From positions 124,001 through 188,000 of the forward strand of contig SAXG01000016.1 of the NCBI GenBank assembly GCA_012932865.1: DNA of 64,000 bases, written 5' to 3'. Numbering within the stretch: position 1 is the first letter of the stretch; each line of letters starts with the position of its first letter. Of the stretch, positions 10,201 through 25,745 are shown in pieces. The position numbers and the translations under genes are program-made. Below the pieces are notes generated by a model, which made no database searches, was not told the origin of the DNA, and saw nothing but the letters and a program-made list of their open reading frames with translations. The stretch comes from Amylostereum areolatum (taxonomy: Eukaryota; Basidiomycota; Agaricomycetes; Russulales; Stereaceae).

Positions 10201-12926
10201 TCATTGGCTTGCAGAATGCGGTCCTGAATTAGGAGGATGAGGTCTTTTGTGAGGATCGTGATATGTAGGGAGAACAGATGGCCCACCTAATAGAATACTC
10301 ATGTGCAGTGAACTCTGCGTCGAGGTATTCGTAGATGCTCTTGACGGCGTCTTTATTCGCCATGGCTGGCGAGCTCTGCATATGCGCGAGAATGCTCAAC
10401 ATAGAGCCCACGTCTAGACGAAGGCCCACTCCAAGGTCTCCAAGAAAGTCCCAGTGATACGCGGTGGGGTTGTTAACAGGGAGGAAGGGTAGGTCGGCGT
10501 ACTGAAGTACAGGGCCGCGTTTGAGGTGTGTGGACTTCAGCACATATTTTGCACCGTCTTCGCATGTGACGACGGCTTCGGACAATTGACGGTAACCTTC
10601 AGCAGTGAATTTGCCCTTGATGGTGGGCCAGAAGTGGCGAAGAACGGCAATAAAGATGGGCGTGGACAAATTGGTGCTCATATCGAGAAGCTCCGGGGAA
10701 GGCAATCCGCGCAAGACGCGGGGACTCATGTTTAGTCCTACCACAGTGCAGAGCCATTGCTTCCACTCTTCTCTGTGATATCCCTCGTATGCTGTTAAAT
10801 AAGCTGGATGGATGAAGTGCGCCGAACGAGGAAGGACATCATGGAGGCTGCATTCTTTGCTATCGAGAAGAAAAGAAACGTCGAGGTATAATTCATTAGC
10901 CCGGTTCATGACGAGTCCGTGCTCGTTGGCGAACCGTAATTGCAGAGGTTTCGGGACATCGGACCGATGTCGGTGATCAAAAAAGAAACGGGCGTATTGA
11001 ATGAGGGTGCGAACAGGCTTGGGCCCTGTAGAGGCAAGGATTTTCGTCGCGATCCAGGTCGGAGAGGCTTCTTGAACACCGAGAAGGGTATAGAGACGAT
11101 ATCTCGAGGACGTTTTCGAGATTCCTGGCTTCACCGTGCGGATCCCTAAACCGTCAGGGATTTCACGATCCTCTAGACCGAACGTTACGCTTGAAGCCAT
11201 GCTAGAGTCCTCCCACTTGCCGTCGTTCAAAGGCATGATCTTGAGTTGCTTGATGGAGATTCGGTACCGCATATCCTTGTTCCAGAATGCCAAAAGACAG
11301 GATGCGACAGTGTCGTGCCATGACTCCGTCTGCTGTGTGAGTTGATCGTTCTGAGAGAGACCGGCTAGTGCATGTAGGAACATGTCTTCCGACATCTCCA
11401 AAACCCCGAGTCGATGCAGTATCTGCGCGTCGGCCTTCAGGTCATACTCTTGTGATAGGTATTCGAGATGGTATGGAAGATGCTTCTCGGGTATCAAGGG
11501 ATGGCCGAATTTGTCACTGAAGCGAGGAGAGATTACGATGAGATGTTGGGGAGAACGGAGGACACCAGAGCCGTTCAAAATGCAAAGCAATTCCTGGAGA
11601 CGGTCAACAAGGGCATGCTCTATGGAGGTGAAGAAAGAATCGTTGATGTTTTGAGGAAGAAAGCGGAACCAGGTGAGGCGAAGGGTAGGATGCGACAGGA
11701 AGCGGAGGACGGCCGACAGAAACGCCGTGGTGATCCCGGCGCGGAGCACAACATTCCAGTCCACGTCTACAAGAACATCGTCCCTGCTTGCGGATGTCAG
11801 GAAGTCAGCTTGAATTATGAACTAGAATTATGATGAGATAATAAGCTGGGTCAGTTGGGTGCCACACGTACCTTAAATCCGTAACAGCGCAAAGGAAGAA
11901 AGGCGTGAGTTTCCCGCATGGTTACGATCGGTTGTTCGTCGGCGTCGACCGGGAAAGCCAAGACGATTTCGCTCGTTTCCACATCCTCTCGCTTCGGGTG
12001 GCCAGGAGGCACAGTTATCAATTCTTTATGGATGAGGAACAACTCGCTGGTGGCCTCTCCGTTGTCTATGCGCTCGAGCTTGACCTTGTCATCGTTCTCG
12101 TCGGTCCGCCGGAGCGTCAACGTCTGTTGTCCATTTGGCCCAACCATGGCGATAGACATCTGGCGCAGCTGTCGAAGGAACAGCAACAACGTGGGTTGAA
12201 CTTTCGAAAGCTGAGAAAGAAGGGCGGATTCGTCTTCGGACGGGGCAAGATGGAGACGGAAAGTGGTCCAAGCAGACTTTTGGGTCTGGGTAGGGTTTAT
12301 GACTGGTGTGATCATACCCAATGGAAGATTCCTGTCAAACTTGAACTGGTATGGGCCGGAGTCGACGTGCACGACATCCGCGATGGTAAATACCGACTTG
12401 AAACCTGGATGTATGCGCGTCAGATACCTGTCACTACGTAAAAATACGATATACTAACCAATTCCTTTCTCTCCTATATTTATTCTGGTGAGCATGGCGC
12501 CTAATGCAGACGCCGGCCACGTACCTATGAAACCCTGAGCGTGTCCGCCTTTCTTCGTACTTGCGCCAATGTCGCATATTGCCCGGACGTTTTCGGCGGT
12601 AAATCCGACCTCGTTGCACAGGATGGAGATTTGACGATCTCGCATACGCAACTTGAGAGTGGGGACGATACCAGGGGCGTAGGAATTGTCGTCGGCGTTC
12701 TGGATGAATTCAAGGAGAAAATGTGTCTTCTTGTTGTAAAGATCGGATGAAAGCCTTCAAGGGATACGCCAACCAGTTAAAAACATAGTCAAAAAACGCA
12801 CGAGGCTACATACCTTTCCACTGCTCGCTCGAGCTTTCCGCGGAGGAGGAGCACAGGATCATCATGCGCGCGCGGAACCGAATGGTCGAATCCGTGCTCG
12901 AGGCGTATTTGTTGAATCAAATCCAT
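7300..12926 (-). CDS. Large NO VEIN/sacsin-like HSP90-type ATPase with C-terminal DUF3883
   Basis: This gene of about 5.6 kb has many exons. The N-terminal exons carry a GHKL (HSP90-like) ATP-binding fold as in sacsin and plant NO VEIN: EFIQNADDNSYAPG, then GFTAENVRAICDIGASTK, then GEKGIGFKSVF. A long helical middle region follows (exons at 10229-11764 and 9572-10204) with LYTLLGVQEASPTWIA and related sacsin-type segments. A proline/serine-rich linker of about 250 residues lies at about 8150-9130. The C-terminus is a nuclease-like DUF3883 domain: LGEYFV, FGIQNWTSNLR, and MEVKSTDGSH followed by SASAR. The stop is TAA at 7300-7302. The start is taken at 12926 (MDLIQQIRLEHGFDH). No clear break was seen. 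Related fungal proteins exist but their role is unknown; by analogy the module could couple ATP-dependent remodelling to nucleic-acid or protein processing, which is inference. Confidence 0.8.
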
Positions 12927-13301
12927 TGACAAAGGTCGCGAGAGTACGCTCTGTTGCTGCGCATGAAGTGAAAAGTAGAGGTGAGGTACAGGAGAGAGCT
13001 TAGAGCGTCTAAGTTCTAACACGACCGCAGAAGACCGCAAACCAGTGGCGGTGTCGCCGCGGGCGGGAGGCGCGGACTCGGCAGTCGGGACCGGCCAGAT
13101 TTGGGTATTGAGTCTCACGACTCATTGTTCGAGTTAGACGACGAACGCAACTTCACGTCCGTGGCTATCCGAACTTCAGTACGTTCGTCCCGTATTCCAC
13201 AGTGGACCTGTGCTTATAGTCGTAGTGTTCGGAAGTCTCGGCTGACTTTCAAGAGCTCGTGCCTCCTGCGACACGACCGGGATCCGACAATACAGGACAG
13301 C

Positions 13302-14836
13302 ATGTATGGCACCTTTCGACCTGCTATTGGGCGAATATCACATACATTCCCTCACAGTCGCGATCCCACCTACGGACACCGGCGATACCTCACCGTCGAC
13401 CCGGACGAATTCGATTCACGAACCGTCACCTTCAACGACCCCCCGGATCCACTCTTCGACTCCCCCCCCGATCCTCAGGCTATCGACGAAGAGCACCGTA
13501 GACCAAGGAATCAACTGGATGGCTTGATACACAAACCCCTCGCGACGTTCCTCGTCCCGCAGGGGTACGTCCCCTCCGCAAATGCCGATTTTTCCGACGT
13601 GTCTTACGTGGCCTCTTACAACTGGACCAACCACAGACGACCCACGATAGTCGTTCCCGGTCCGTCGCCCCCCTCCTCTCTTTCCTCTCCCCTTCTCATG
13701 TGTGCGTATCAGGACTGCCCGAGGAATGGCGCCCCCCGCCCACATCGTGACGGACCAGAGCAACCTGCGCAAGATCCTGAACTGGCTCCGAAAAGCGAAG
13801 ACGCCCTTCTCGGTGGGCAGGATCGATTTCCAGCTCGTGGGGCAGGGCACCCTGCTGCTCGAGAGGTAGCTGCCGTTCACCACCTACAGGTCCACGAGCG
13901 GCAGATCGCGGGTCGGCACGGCCCTGGAGCATGCAACCCTGCGACGGCCGAGCTTGAACTCGTGGACAGAGCGGAGCAGATCGTGCAATTCCGTCGTCCA
14001 CTATGTGCGTAACCACCCAGTGTCGCCGCAGACCTGCTCCGAGCCTTGCCGCTTCTACGCCGGATGCTGAACCAGCTTCTCCAGAATATGGGCGGTCTGA
14101 GCATGGTCGTGAGGTCCGAGGTGGACGGGTACATGCCCACTGCCTGGCAGGTACGTTGCGTCCGCTTTCCCTCGACATCCCGCCGCCGCGCCATATTTAC
14201 TTCCCCAACCCTTCTCCAGCGACGCGCGACCGTCTCCCGACCCCGCAGCCCCCACCTCTGACTCTGCCCCTCGCATAGACGGCAATGTCCATCGCATCCG
14301 AATCGTGCCCGCGGGCGCGCGCGTGGCGCCGGGACTCGTCATGGAGCTCAAGGCCCGCAGGATCGGAGCATGGGTCTCGGAGCACGACATGAACGACGTA
14401 TTCCCGCAGCTGCTCTTCTCGTCCAACGCCCGTCTTGCTCTTGGCCCGCCACGGCGACGGCGTGGTGAGGAGCATCGAGGTGCACGCCCACGACGGGCCG
14501 AGCTTCGCCAGCGCGCAACGCCGGACGCGAGGGGCCGTGCGCGAGCTCGTGAAGCTGCTCAAGGCCGTGCGCGAGGCCGCGGCGGAGGTCGTTCGGCGGC
14601 GCGAGGACGAGCAGATCCGGTCCAGCCTTGTGCGCGCGGCGGGGGACGATGCGTTCAGGATGTACGAACAGGAAGGGAGACGGAGGATCCTGCCGGGCGA
14701 GGTGTTGAAGCGGTTCGGGGCGTCGCTGGCGCCGCCCAAGCCCAGCGAGCTCAGGATCAAGTCGAGGGGGCCCGCCAGTCCCGCTCTTCGCGCTTTGGAA
14801 GGGTTACTGCGAAATGACCCAAGGCTGAAGGCGTAA
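13302..14836 (+). pseudogene. Broken paralogue of the 30.9-32.6 kb basidiomycete family
   Basis: The frame from the ATG at 13302 includes ADFSDVSYVASYNWTNHRRPTIVVPG. It continues with NLRKILNWLRKAK, RIDFQLVGQGTLLLER, MVVRSEVDGYMPTAWQ, ELVKLLKAVREAAAEVV and a C-terminus ending near 14836. It aligns exon by exon with the intact gene on the other strand at 30926-32591. Two lesions separate them. An in-frame TAG at 13867-13869 stands where the intact copy has Trp (LLLEKW versus LLLER-stop). A one-base frame change lies at about 14424-14436, between LLFSSN and LLLARHGDG. Members of this family are often database-labelled geranylgeranyl pyrophosphate synthetase, but no prenyltransferase DDxxD motif is visible, so I do not adopt that name. 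Confidence 0.7.
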
Positions 14837-15226
14837 TTTTTTCTGGCCATCATGTACTTATCAGGTCAAAATTCTTTTGCGACCTTACTATCCGGAGTAT
14901 ACTATTTGTACAAACGCTGGTCTTTGACTCCAGCGCCGCATCGACCCCAGTTACGGACGGTGGACACGTCGATATGTGAACATAGAGGTGCGGACGGGGC
15001 GTACGTATAGCCCGCAGATATCAGCACACAGAAGGACCCTCTCGCGCAACGTCATCACAGCACCCAACCTCGACCGAACCACCCAGCGCACTAGAATCCC
15101 GAACGCGAACGCAGAAAGGCTACAACAAGAAAACCCGAACTCCCCTAGTATACAACAGCTTCCTTCAAAGCGCGAATCCCCGTTCTGATACCATACTAGA
15201 ACACAGTAGCCAGCACGCCCTCACGC
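14837..15226. other. Convergent intergenic region
   Basis: Sits between the 3' ends of the pseudogene and the eIF4E gene. No supported gene. The DNA is somewhat AT-richer than the flanking exons, as expected for 3' untranslated sequence. Confidence 0.5.
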
Positions 15227-16689
15227 TCAACCGCGCTTCCCCCTCCATCCTCCGAGGTTGCCGACGCCGAAGCCCGCAAAGGCGCCGCCGGGGGCAGCGA
15301 CGGGTGGCTCTATGCTGGAGATGGGCGTCGGGCTCGGTGCACCGCCGGGTTTGCCGTGGAACGAAGGGCGGAAGCCAGAGACGGGGACGGCCTGGATGGA
15401 CAGGAAGCGGTTCGGCTGGGGGCGGTCCTCCGTGTTGTACTGCAGGCGCGGCGTGAGCGTAAAAGCATGAAAAAGAAAGACACGCAATGGGAAGGGGAGC
15501 GGACAAAGGGACGCACCTGGAACTCGAACCCGATGCCGTCCGCCTCGGAGACGTCGAGGAGCTTGACGAACTTCTTCCCGATGCCGTTGATCTTCGCCAC
15601 GTCCTCCTTCGACCGGAGCCAGAGCTGGATGCGATCGACCTTGCTCCTCAGGCTGACCACGGCGCCGCAGATCTCGTCCCCCTCGTCGAGCTCCTCGCCG
15701 ACGAGCGCCATGGTGAGCCACTGCCAGCTGCGGTCGAGGAGCGCGGGGTTGTTCTTCATCGTGAGCACCCACTTGCCGCCGTTCGCGTTCGCGTCGTCCT
15801 CCCACATCGGCTTGATGCCCGACTTGAAGAGGTGGTAGTTCGAGTTGCGCTCGAGCTTGGACGGCGGCTTGAGCCAGTTGAAGTAGCGGCAGAAGGACTC
15901 GACCGTGTCGAACTCGCCGATCGTCGTCAGGCCCGCCTCGTAGTCCGTCGCCTCCGCCGGCGCGGGGAAGGTCGCCGCGACCGCGGTCGGGGGCATGCCC
16001 GCGGCTTTGGTGTCGTGGTAGATCGTCCTGCGGAGGGGAAAGGAAACGTGAGACATTGCTGGGGGAGGGGGAGACGATCGCGGGGACACGCACCATGGTT
16101 GTTGGAGGGGATGCTCGGGGGCCTTGGTCATCACGCCGGGGGTCTTGGGGTCCTCGATCGTCTCGGCTTCGGGGGGCATCGGCGAGCCATCGACGCTGAG
16201 GGTGCGCGTGCGGGCGTAGTGGGCGGTGATCGCGTCGAGGCTGGGGATGTTTTTGTAGCCCTTGGGCATCTTCTTCGGCGGGAGCTTGTCCACGGAGCCC
16301 ATCTCCTGCTCCAGCCGCTCGACGCGCTCGGCGGTGAGGGGGTCGCCGGGCCCGACGGCGTCGCCGTTGACCGAGCCCGAGTTGGAGTGGGGCGGGGACG
16401 TGGAGAGCGCCGCGGGCGAGGTCGAGCGGGTCAGGGGCACGTTGACCGCGGTCGAGTCGGCCGTGGACGTCGTCGTCGCGAGCGAGGCCGTCGAGCCCGT
16501 GCGGAGGAGCGAGGCCGCGAGGCGGGGGCGGCGGGGGCGGGCGGGGGAGTGGACATCGTGGCGGTGGCGGGCGTGGGGGGTGGTGGTGGTTGCTCGGAAA
16601 GAGCGACGGGAGGAGATCCGCTTGGCCGCGCCTTGCTGATGAGGGTGATCAGCGGCACTGCTCGGCGCGCACCGCTCGCTGAAGCGCAT
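15227..16689 (-). CDS. Class II (4EHP-like) eIF4E cap-binding protein
   Basis: There are three exons: 16689-16094, 16027-15517 and 15439-15227. A low-complexity Ser/Thr/Pro N-terminal extension of about 150 residues precedes the core. The core begins EHPLQQPW, with the Trp codon split by intron 1, and continues TIYHDTK. It then has IGEFDTVESFCRYFNW, YHLFKSGIKPMWED and GGKWVL. The last two are the signature of eIF4E and carry one of the two cap-stacking Trp residues. The other stacking Trp (human eIF4E W56) aligns with Tyr (ATDYEAGL), as in class II proteins that bind cap weakly and often repress translation. The eIF4G-contact Trp (W73, in EDFW) aligns with Cys here. The C-terminal tail is Gly/Pro-rich. 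The start is the first in-frame ATG and could lie elsewhere. Confidence 0.88.
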
Positions 16690-18503
16690 TCTTTCGTTCC
16701 TCTGGCTCGCATCGTGATATCGATTGGTGTGTACGTTACTCTACGGATCGTACAGTGGCAGGCACGCAGGCGATACGGTATCGGTTGTAGGTACGTATGA
16801 GACCGGCGACTAGAGAGCGGGCCCGCTGACGACGTGCACGATCTCGCGGTCGGGCCGACGCCGTTGAATGCGCGTGAGTGAGCCGTACTGGCACCGTCCA
16901 CGTCATTTGGCACCGAAGGCGTCCCACCGCAGGTAATGGTATGGGGTCAGGGCAGGTGGCTGAAGGTGCGACTGCCAGCATGAAGACGGGTTCCAGCCGC
17001 GTCGTCCAATGGCCTGTTGGCAGAGATCGGACTGGGGGAGCAGTGGGAACGTGAACAGCCGTGGTCGAACGCACGTTTCCTGCTCCGGGATTGAGAGGTT
17101 GGTGTTTGAGAGGGGGGGCAATGGTGCGAGATGAGCGAAGGTGAAATCCGAAGGAATGCGGAGCGAACGAGCGAGTCTGGCGGAGGACGGATTGGTATCA
17201 GCAGGGTCATGTAACGGAGATCCTCAAACCTCGAACGGCAAAGACAGGGCGAGGCCTGATCGTAGTTGGGGGTGCGAGAGAAGGAGTGAGGCCTTGGGGT
17301 CCACGATGAATGAACCCCCTCAACGCCAGCCTCAGTCGATGCGTGGACAAGCAGGCTGGAAAGAAGCCTTTTGTTATTCGTTAATCGAAGACGAAGAAGG
17401 AATGCCGACTGACCCTTGTGAGAGTTGAAGCGTGAGGTCCCTATGCAGGCCAAGGGGGGGCAGGAAGAGCTGACGATCGCCGGCAGAGGGTGATGACCTT
17501 CGGGCCAACGGCTCATAGGCCTCCTCGAGGGACGTTGCCTAGTATTATTGTGGGCGTAGACAGCGACGCGGGTTGGCCATGTCGACGTCAACAAGGATCG
17601 AGGAAGCTGAGCACGAGGGAAGACAGGGAGGCGCGAAGAGCAGTAGGAAACGCCGTCGGTCCGTCATGACAATTTGAAGTTCCGGAAGTGTAGATGCGTG
17701 CACGAGGCGAGGACTAGTACAGCAGGTGTGGACTGGGGAGAGCGTTGGTCCGTCATCGCGACCAGGAAGTCAGCCACGCATTGCGGAGTGTTGACGGGGA
17801 TGTTTGCGGGGGAAGACACCCACAGGATCGTTCGGAGAGCCCTTCTCCGAAGTCCGCGGGGAGGACGGTGGACGGCATATGGACCAAGGAGGAGCGGCTG
17901 GCAAGCGAGTGTGCTCAGTGTGAGTGAGAGTCGAGACGTCGTCCCTTGGAGGTAAGTAGACTCTGCAAGTGCCATTTCGTCCGCCGAAACGGCCGGGGAA
18001 ACTTCCCAAGGCGTCCTCGATCCAGGTGCATTCGGCGTGCTCTTCCGAAGAATCGCCGAAAATGAGATCAGTTCTCCTCCCGATCTGGCCGACACGTTCC
18101 TACCTCCCACCGCCATGCTGATCTCCCTCGCCGTCTTGGGTTCTTTGGGCGTCCTTGGCTGCCCGCGGCTTCTTTCAACCTCCAGCGTCGAGCTTCGGCC
18201 GTTCTGCCTCAGCCAGTCACTGTGACTTGGTCCAGGAAAATCAAGAAATGAGCGAGTCGTGTCCGCCTCGCCTCCTCGGCATGTCTTCATCCCATCGTTG
18301 CCTCGGCGTGTTCCAGTTGGCCTGGACTGACCCTCGTCTCGTGAGTGTTGCATCATTCGTTTTCGATCGTCCTCCTGCTAATGCAGTGCGACCTCAGCCT
18401 GGGATTTAAGGCTCCATCCCCGTCGTCCGTCCGTCAACCGTAACCGCCCCCCAAGCCGCCTTGCCTTGGTCTTTCGACCTCCCTGCCTTTCCGACGCTGC
18501 CTC
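16690..18503. other. Long gene-poor intergenic region (1.8 kb)
   Basis: It separates two divergently transcribed genes. Reverse-strand open frames of 216 and 231 codons (16947-17594 and 17664-18356) are present, but they show no domain, biased codon pattern or splice structure. In this GC-rich DNA such lengths arise by chance. It is treated as regulatory or untranslated sequence of the eIF4E gene and the downstream disordered-protein gene. Confidence 0.45.
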
Positions 18504-20132
18504 ATGTCTACTCTCTGGGCTAATCGCGGCGGGTCCGCAATGGTACGAGCTTCCCTTTCTCCCATGGCCCCCTTCTTTCTTTCGTACTCATCGGCGCCTT
18601 CCAGAGCTATATGTGGAACATCCCGAGAGGCCTGCCCTTCTTCCGCCAAAATCCAACCACAACTTCCCCGCCTGAGCAGCCAGAGCAGAGGTCGTCCGGG
18701 ACGCTGTCGCGCGTCGTCAGCAACGGATCCGAAAACATCGGGCGCGGAGCTCGCAGCCTACCCTGCCGTCTCCGCAAGACTGGACCCCCAAGCCCCCGAC
18801 CGAAAAGGCCCCCCCGGCCGTCGCGGGTTCTCGATCCAGCCGTCGAACTTGGAGGACACCTACGTCTACGAGCCCTCGCTCTCCTCCAAATCGTCCACGA
18901 TGTTCTCCGACGGCGACACGGACTCCATCCGTTCGCTCCCCATCGACACCGACGACGACAACGGCTCGGACGTCGAGAGCGTGGACTCGGAGACCACCCG
19001 CCGGGACCCCCGCCAGGTTGTCCCGGTCAACCTCCCCTCCTTGATCGCGCAAAGCAACCACAACGGCATCATCACCGTGCCGTTACCTGCAGGTGCGTTC
19101 ACCTTTCCTTTCTCAAACCCTGCCCGCGACTCACGCTGGTCGGATCCCTCTGCAGAGGCGGACTCGGACAGCGAGGGCACCGCGCATGGCGATTATGAAC
19201 CGGGCACTTCCTCCGGCGTGCTGCAGCAATATGCGTCGTCCATGCCCACCATGATACCCTCGGGATCCCGCCGTGCCCCCTCCCAGCAGGCCTCCGCGTC
19301 CTACCCACCCTCAACCCACTACATCCCCCAGACCGGTCCTTCGGCCCCCAAACGACGAGGCTCCATCCAAGACGACGCCCGCACCTTCCCCCCCGGTCTC
19401 CCCGCCCCGCCCCGCCCCGCCTACGCTGCCCCCAACGCGGACATGAGCGCGTCCTACCCCCCGTCGCGGCGGGAGCGTCGCGGGTCCTTCTCCGTGCCCA
19501 CCCCCTCCCAACCGCGAAGCGTCCTCCCCGCCACGCGCCACGCCCACCACCCCGGCCCCGCGCGTGCAGCAGCACACGGCGCCCTCCCCGCCGCGCGCGC
19601 CGGCCACGCCGTCGCCCTCCCCGCGCACGCCGTCCTCCGCGGCGTCGTCGATGTCCCCGCGCACGCCGCCGGCGCCGCCCGTGCTCCAAGTGCGGAACGC
19701 GGACCCGAGGATGGACAGCCCGGCGTCGGACGCGGTGAGCGTGAGCCCGGGCTCGCTGCCGTCGCAGGCCTCGTCCGCCTCCCGCGTAAGGTGGCACGAC
19801 AACCTGGTCTGCCCCTCGCCCGTCCCGAAGCACGCGCGCCGACGGGGCTGGTTCAACCGTCGCGGGTACGCTCCTCGCTCCCTTAACCCCCCTCCCTTCC
19901 GTCCGAGCCCCGTGCTGACCATGTGTGCAGCGACCAGCTGTGGACGAACCAAGGTGCTTACAGGCCTGCGCCCGCGGGCGAGGAGTACCCGCGCGACCTG
20001 CACCACTACCCGGATTTTGGGGCGGGTTGGATGAACGAGGAGGGCACCCGGATCGACATGCAGCACCGGCTGATGCCGAAGGCGCCCCTCCGCTCCGCGC
20101 TGAAGCGGATCCCGACGGCGAATACTGTGTGA
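18504..20132 (+). CDS. Conserved basidiomycete low-complexity protein
   Basis: Exon 1 is MSTLWANRGGSAM, followed by an intron with donor GTACGA and an exon beginning SYMWNIPRGLPFFRQN. The central part is acidic and Ser-rich (LEDTYVYEPSL, DGDTDSIRSLPIDTDDDNGSD). It is followed by long Pro/Ser/Ala-rich disordered stretches. The C-terminus is compact and looks conserved: RVRWHDNLVCPSP, RRGWFNRRG, DQLWTNQGAY, GWMNEEG and LRSALKR, ending at the TGA at 20130-20132. There is no enzyme motif, and the function is unknown. The frame changes at least twice between about 18720 and 18830, including at a run of seven C, and again near 19500. The last change can be explained by a 70-80 bp intron ending GTGCAG. 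The exon map is therefore approximate. Confidence 0.6.
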
Positions 20133-20260
20133 TGGTCGAGGGCCATTTACTCGCCATCCCCCTGCGCTCGTCGCCCGTCCGTTATCTTTATGGCTGGCCT
20201 CGCCGTCCCCCTGCATACATTTATTCGCGGTGCTGCTTATTTATGCGCCTGCCGTCGACT

Positions 20261-20278
20261 CGAGAGAGAGAGAGAGAG
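20261..20278. repeat. GA dinucleotide microsatellite
   Basis: About nine consecutive GA units lie in the 255-bp gap between the convergent stop codons of the disordered protein and the RecQ helicase. Confidence 0.9.
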
Positions 20279-20387
20279 GGTGGTCCGTGTTCCGTGGCTG
20301 GGTTGTATTTCCTATTACTATGGCTACATTTGTATACAGCGTGCGGGTACCGCACGCAGAGTCCCCTGGGATTATGCACCCGCGTTT

Positions 20388-23972
<3,585 letters not shown>

Positions 23973-24279
23973 GGCGAAGTCCTCCCATCCTTTTTCGTCA
24001 AACGCTGGCATAAAGGTGATGAAGAGACAAACGCGAGGATGACGGTCGTCGACAAAGGCGAGTGGTGATGGTCGCGGTCAAGTCCCTGCAAGCGAAATAA
24101 ACGCGCGACGCGTTCGTGTATTGTTCCACGTGACTTTGTACAATGTAAGCGTACCGTAACCCAGTGCCTTTCCTCGCCCCGCGCCTTTTGCTTTAGACTC
24201 TCTCCGACGTTCTTCCCCCTTGTCGTCTCTGGCCGGTCTCTCTTCCCATAAACACATATCTCGAATACAACGAAATACC
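23973..24279. promoter_or_regulatory. Bidirectional promoter between RecQ helicase and GPN2
   Basis: Only 307 bp separate the two divergent start codons, and no open frame of note lies between them. No clear TATA box was seen on either side, as is usual for housekeeping genes. Confidence 0.55.
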
Positions 24280-25613
24280 ATGCCATTTGGAGAAATCGTG
24301 GTTGGATCCCCCGGCAGCGGCAAGTCAACGTATTGCTATGGAAAGCACCAACTCTTCACCGCCCTCAGTCGCCCCATATCCATCGTCAACTTGGACCCAT
24401 GCCAACGAGAACATACCATACCCCTGCGATGTCGACATCTCATCCCTGATAACCTTGCAAGATGCCATGAATGAACACGGGTTGGGTCCTAACGGCGGAA
24501 TGCTTTACTGCATGGAGTATCTGGAGGCGAACTACGACTGGCTCGAGAGTCGGCTGAAGGAACTTGGAAAAGACGCATACGTTCTCTTCGACCTCCCTGG
24601 ACAGGTCGAGCTCAGCACGAACCACGACAGCTTGAAGCGGGTGGTCCAGAAGTTGACGAAGAGCGGGTTCCGGGTACGTCCTCTCCCAGATTGCGATCGA
24701 TGCAGTTTCTTACCCGCTCTAGCTAGCTGCCGTCCACCTCTGCGACTGCCCACTACGTGACTGATGCATCAAAATACATCTCCATTCTCCTTTTATCTCT
24801 AAGGGCGATGCTACACCTGGAACTGCCGCACATCAATGTACTTTCCAAGGTTGACCTCATCACCCAGTACGGAGAACTCGGTCAGGATGCTCCCATTCCT
24901 TCCGATAGACCACAACGCTGACCTCGGATTTCTAGATTTCAACCTCGACTTTTACACCGAAGTCCAGGATCTGTCGTACCTTGAAAATACACTTTCCTCC
25001 AAAACTCCACGGTACAAAGCTCTGAACATAGCAATATGCGGCCTCATCGAGGATTTTGGGCTGGTTGGATTCGAGACGTTGGCAGTCGAGGTGAGCACGC
25101 GCCCCATCCTGGTTAGGACGTAATGCTTATACGGCTTGTCGACAGGATAAGCACTCAATGCTTCACCTCACGCGGGCGATCGATCGCGCGACGGGTTATG
25201 TCTACGTCCCTCCTCCAGACGCAAAGCAACCTGAAGGCACAATACACGACCCGAATGCTCCGAGCTCACAGCGGCCGAACACCTATAGCTTGCTGTCGAC
25301 GGCAGTAGGTCCCATGGTTGGGACACGGAGTGACATCCACGATGTCCAGGAGCGGTGGATCGACGCGCGAGAAGAGTGGGATGCGTACGAGAAGACCCAA
25401 TGGCGGAAGGAAGGTGAATTGGTTCGTCAAGAGGCAGAAACGTTTGCGAAGAAGGGCCAGGATCAGGGAAAGGAAAAGTTAGCGTGGCGGAGTCCTCCCG
25501 TGTATCTCTACTACAGCCTCTCTCTCCCGCACCTTGTATCATCTATCCATACATTTCCTTGTTCGATTTTCGAGATTCTCCTGCAGAGAGCTACACGGGG
25601 ACGCGCGTCTTAG
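24280..25613 (+). CDS. GPN2: GPN-loop GTPase 2
   Basis: GPN-loop GTPases act in cytoplasmic assembly and nuclear import of RNA polymerase II. Visible are the N-terminal [17 protein letters not shown] (P-loop), the NLDP segment, [11 protein letters not shown], the signature GPN within [23 protein letters not shown] (G3) and VLSKVDLI (G4-like). These are followed by [18 protein letters not shown] and a C-terminal charged helix. Introns lie near 24674-24720, 24872-24932, 25090-25145 and possibly one more. Two one-base frame corrections are needed. One is at about 24399-24401, where an extra base turns the expected PANENIPY into a shifted frame. The other is at about 24745-24747, before [10 protein letters not shown]. 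Because GPN proteins are essential in yeast, these are probably sequence errors. The annotation is otherwise secure. Confidence 0.9.
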
Positions 25614-25745
25614 TACGTGACTGGCCGTGACTGTACGCTCCGGCGATGAAGTCACGGATCACCTGATCCTCGGCTGTGACACGTCAACACGGGCGGGCAT
25701 ACGTTCGCGCTCTGCTTAGTCCCTACCCAATTCCTCCCCTACACC

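Noticed and set aside
15487..16800. A 437-codon + strand frame
   Set aside because: It is antisense to the eIF4E gene and is an Arg/Gly/Val-rich mirror of its GC-rich codons.
16947..18356. Two - strand frames of over 200 codons upstream of the eIF4E gene
   Set aside because: No domain, no conserved-looking segment and no intron logic; their length is expected by chance in GC-rich DNA.
19099..20157. A 352-codon - strand frame
   Set aside because: Antisense shadow of the disordered protein at 18504-20132, with Arg/Gly low complexity only.
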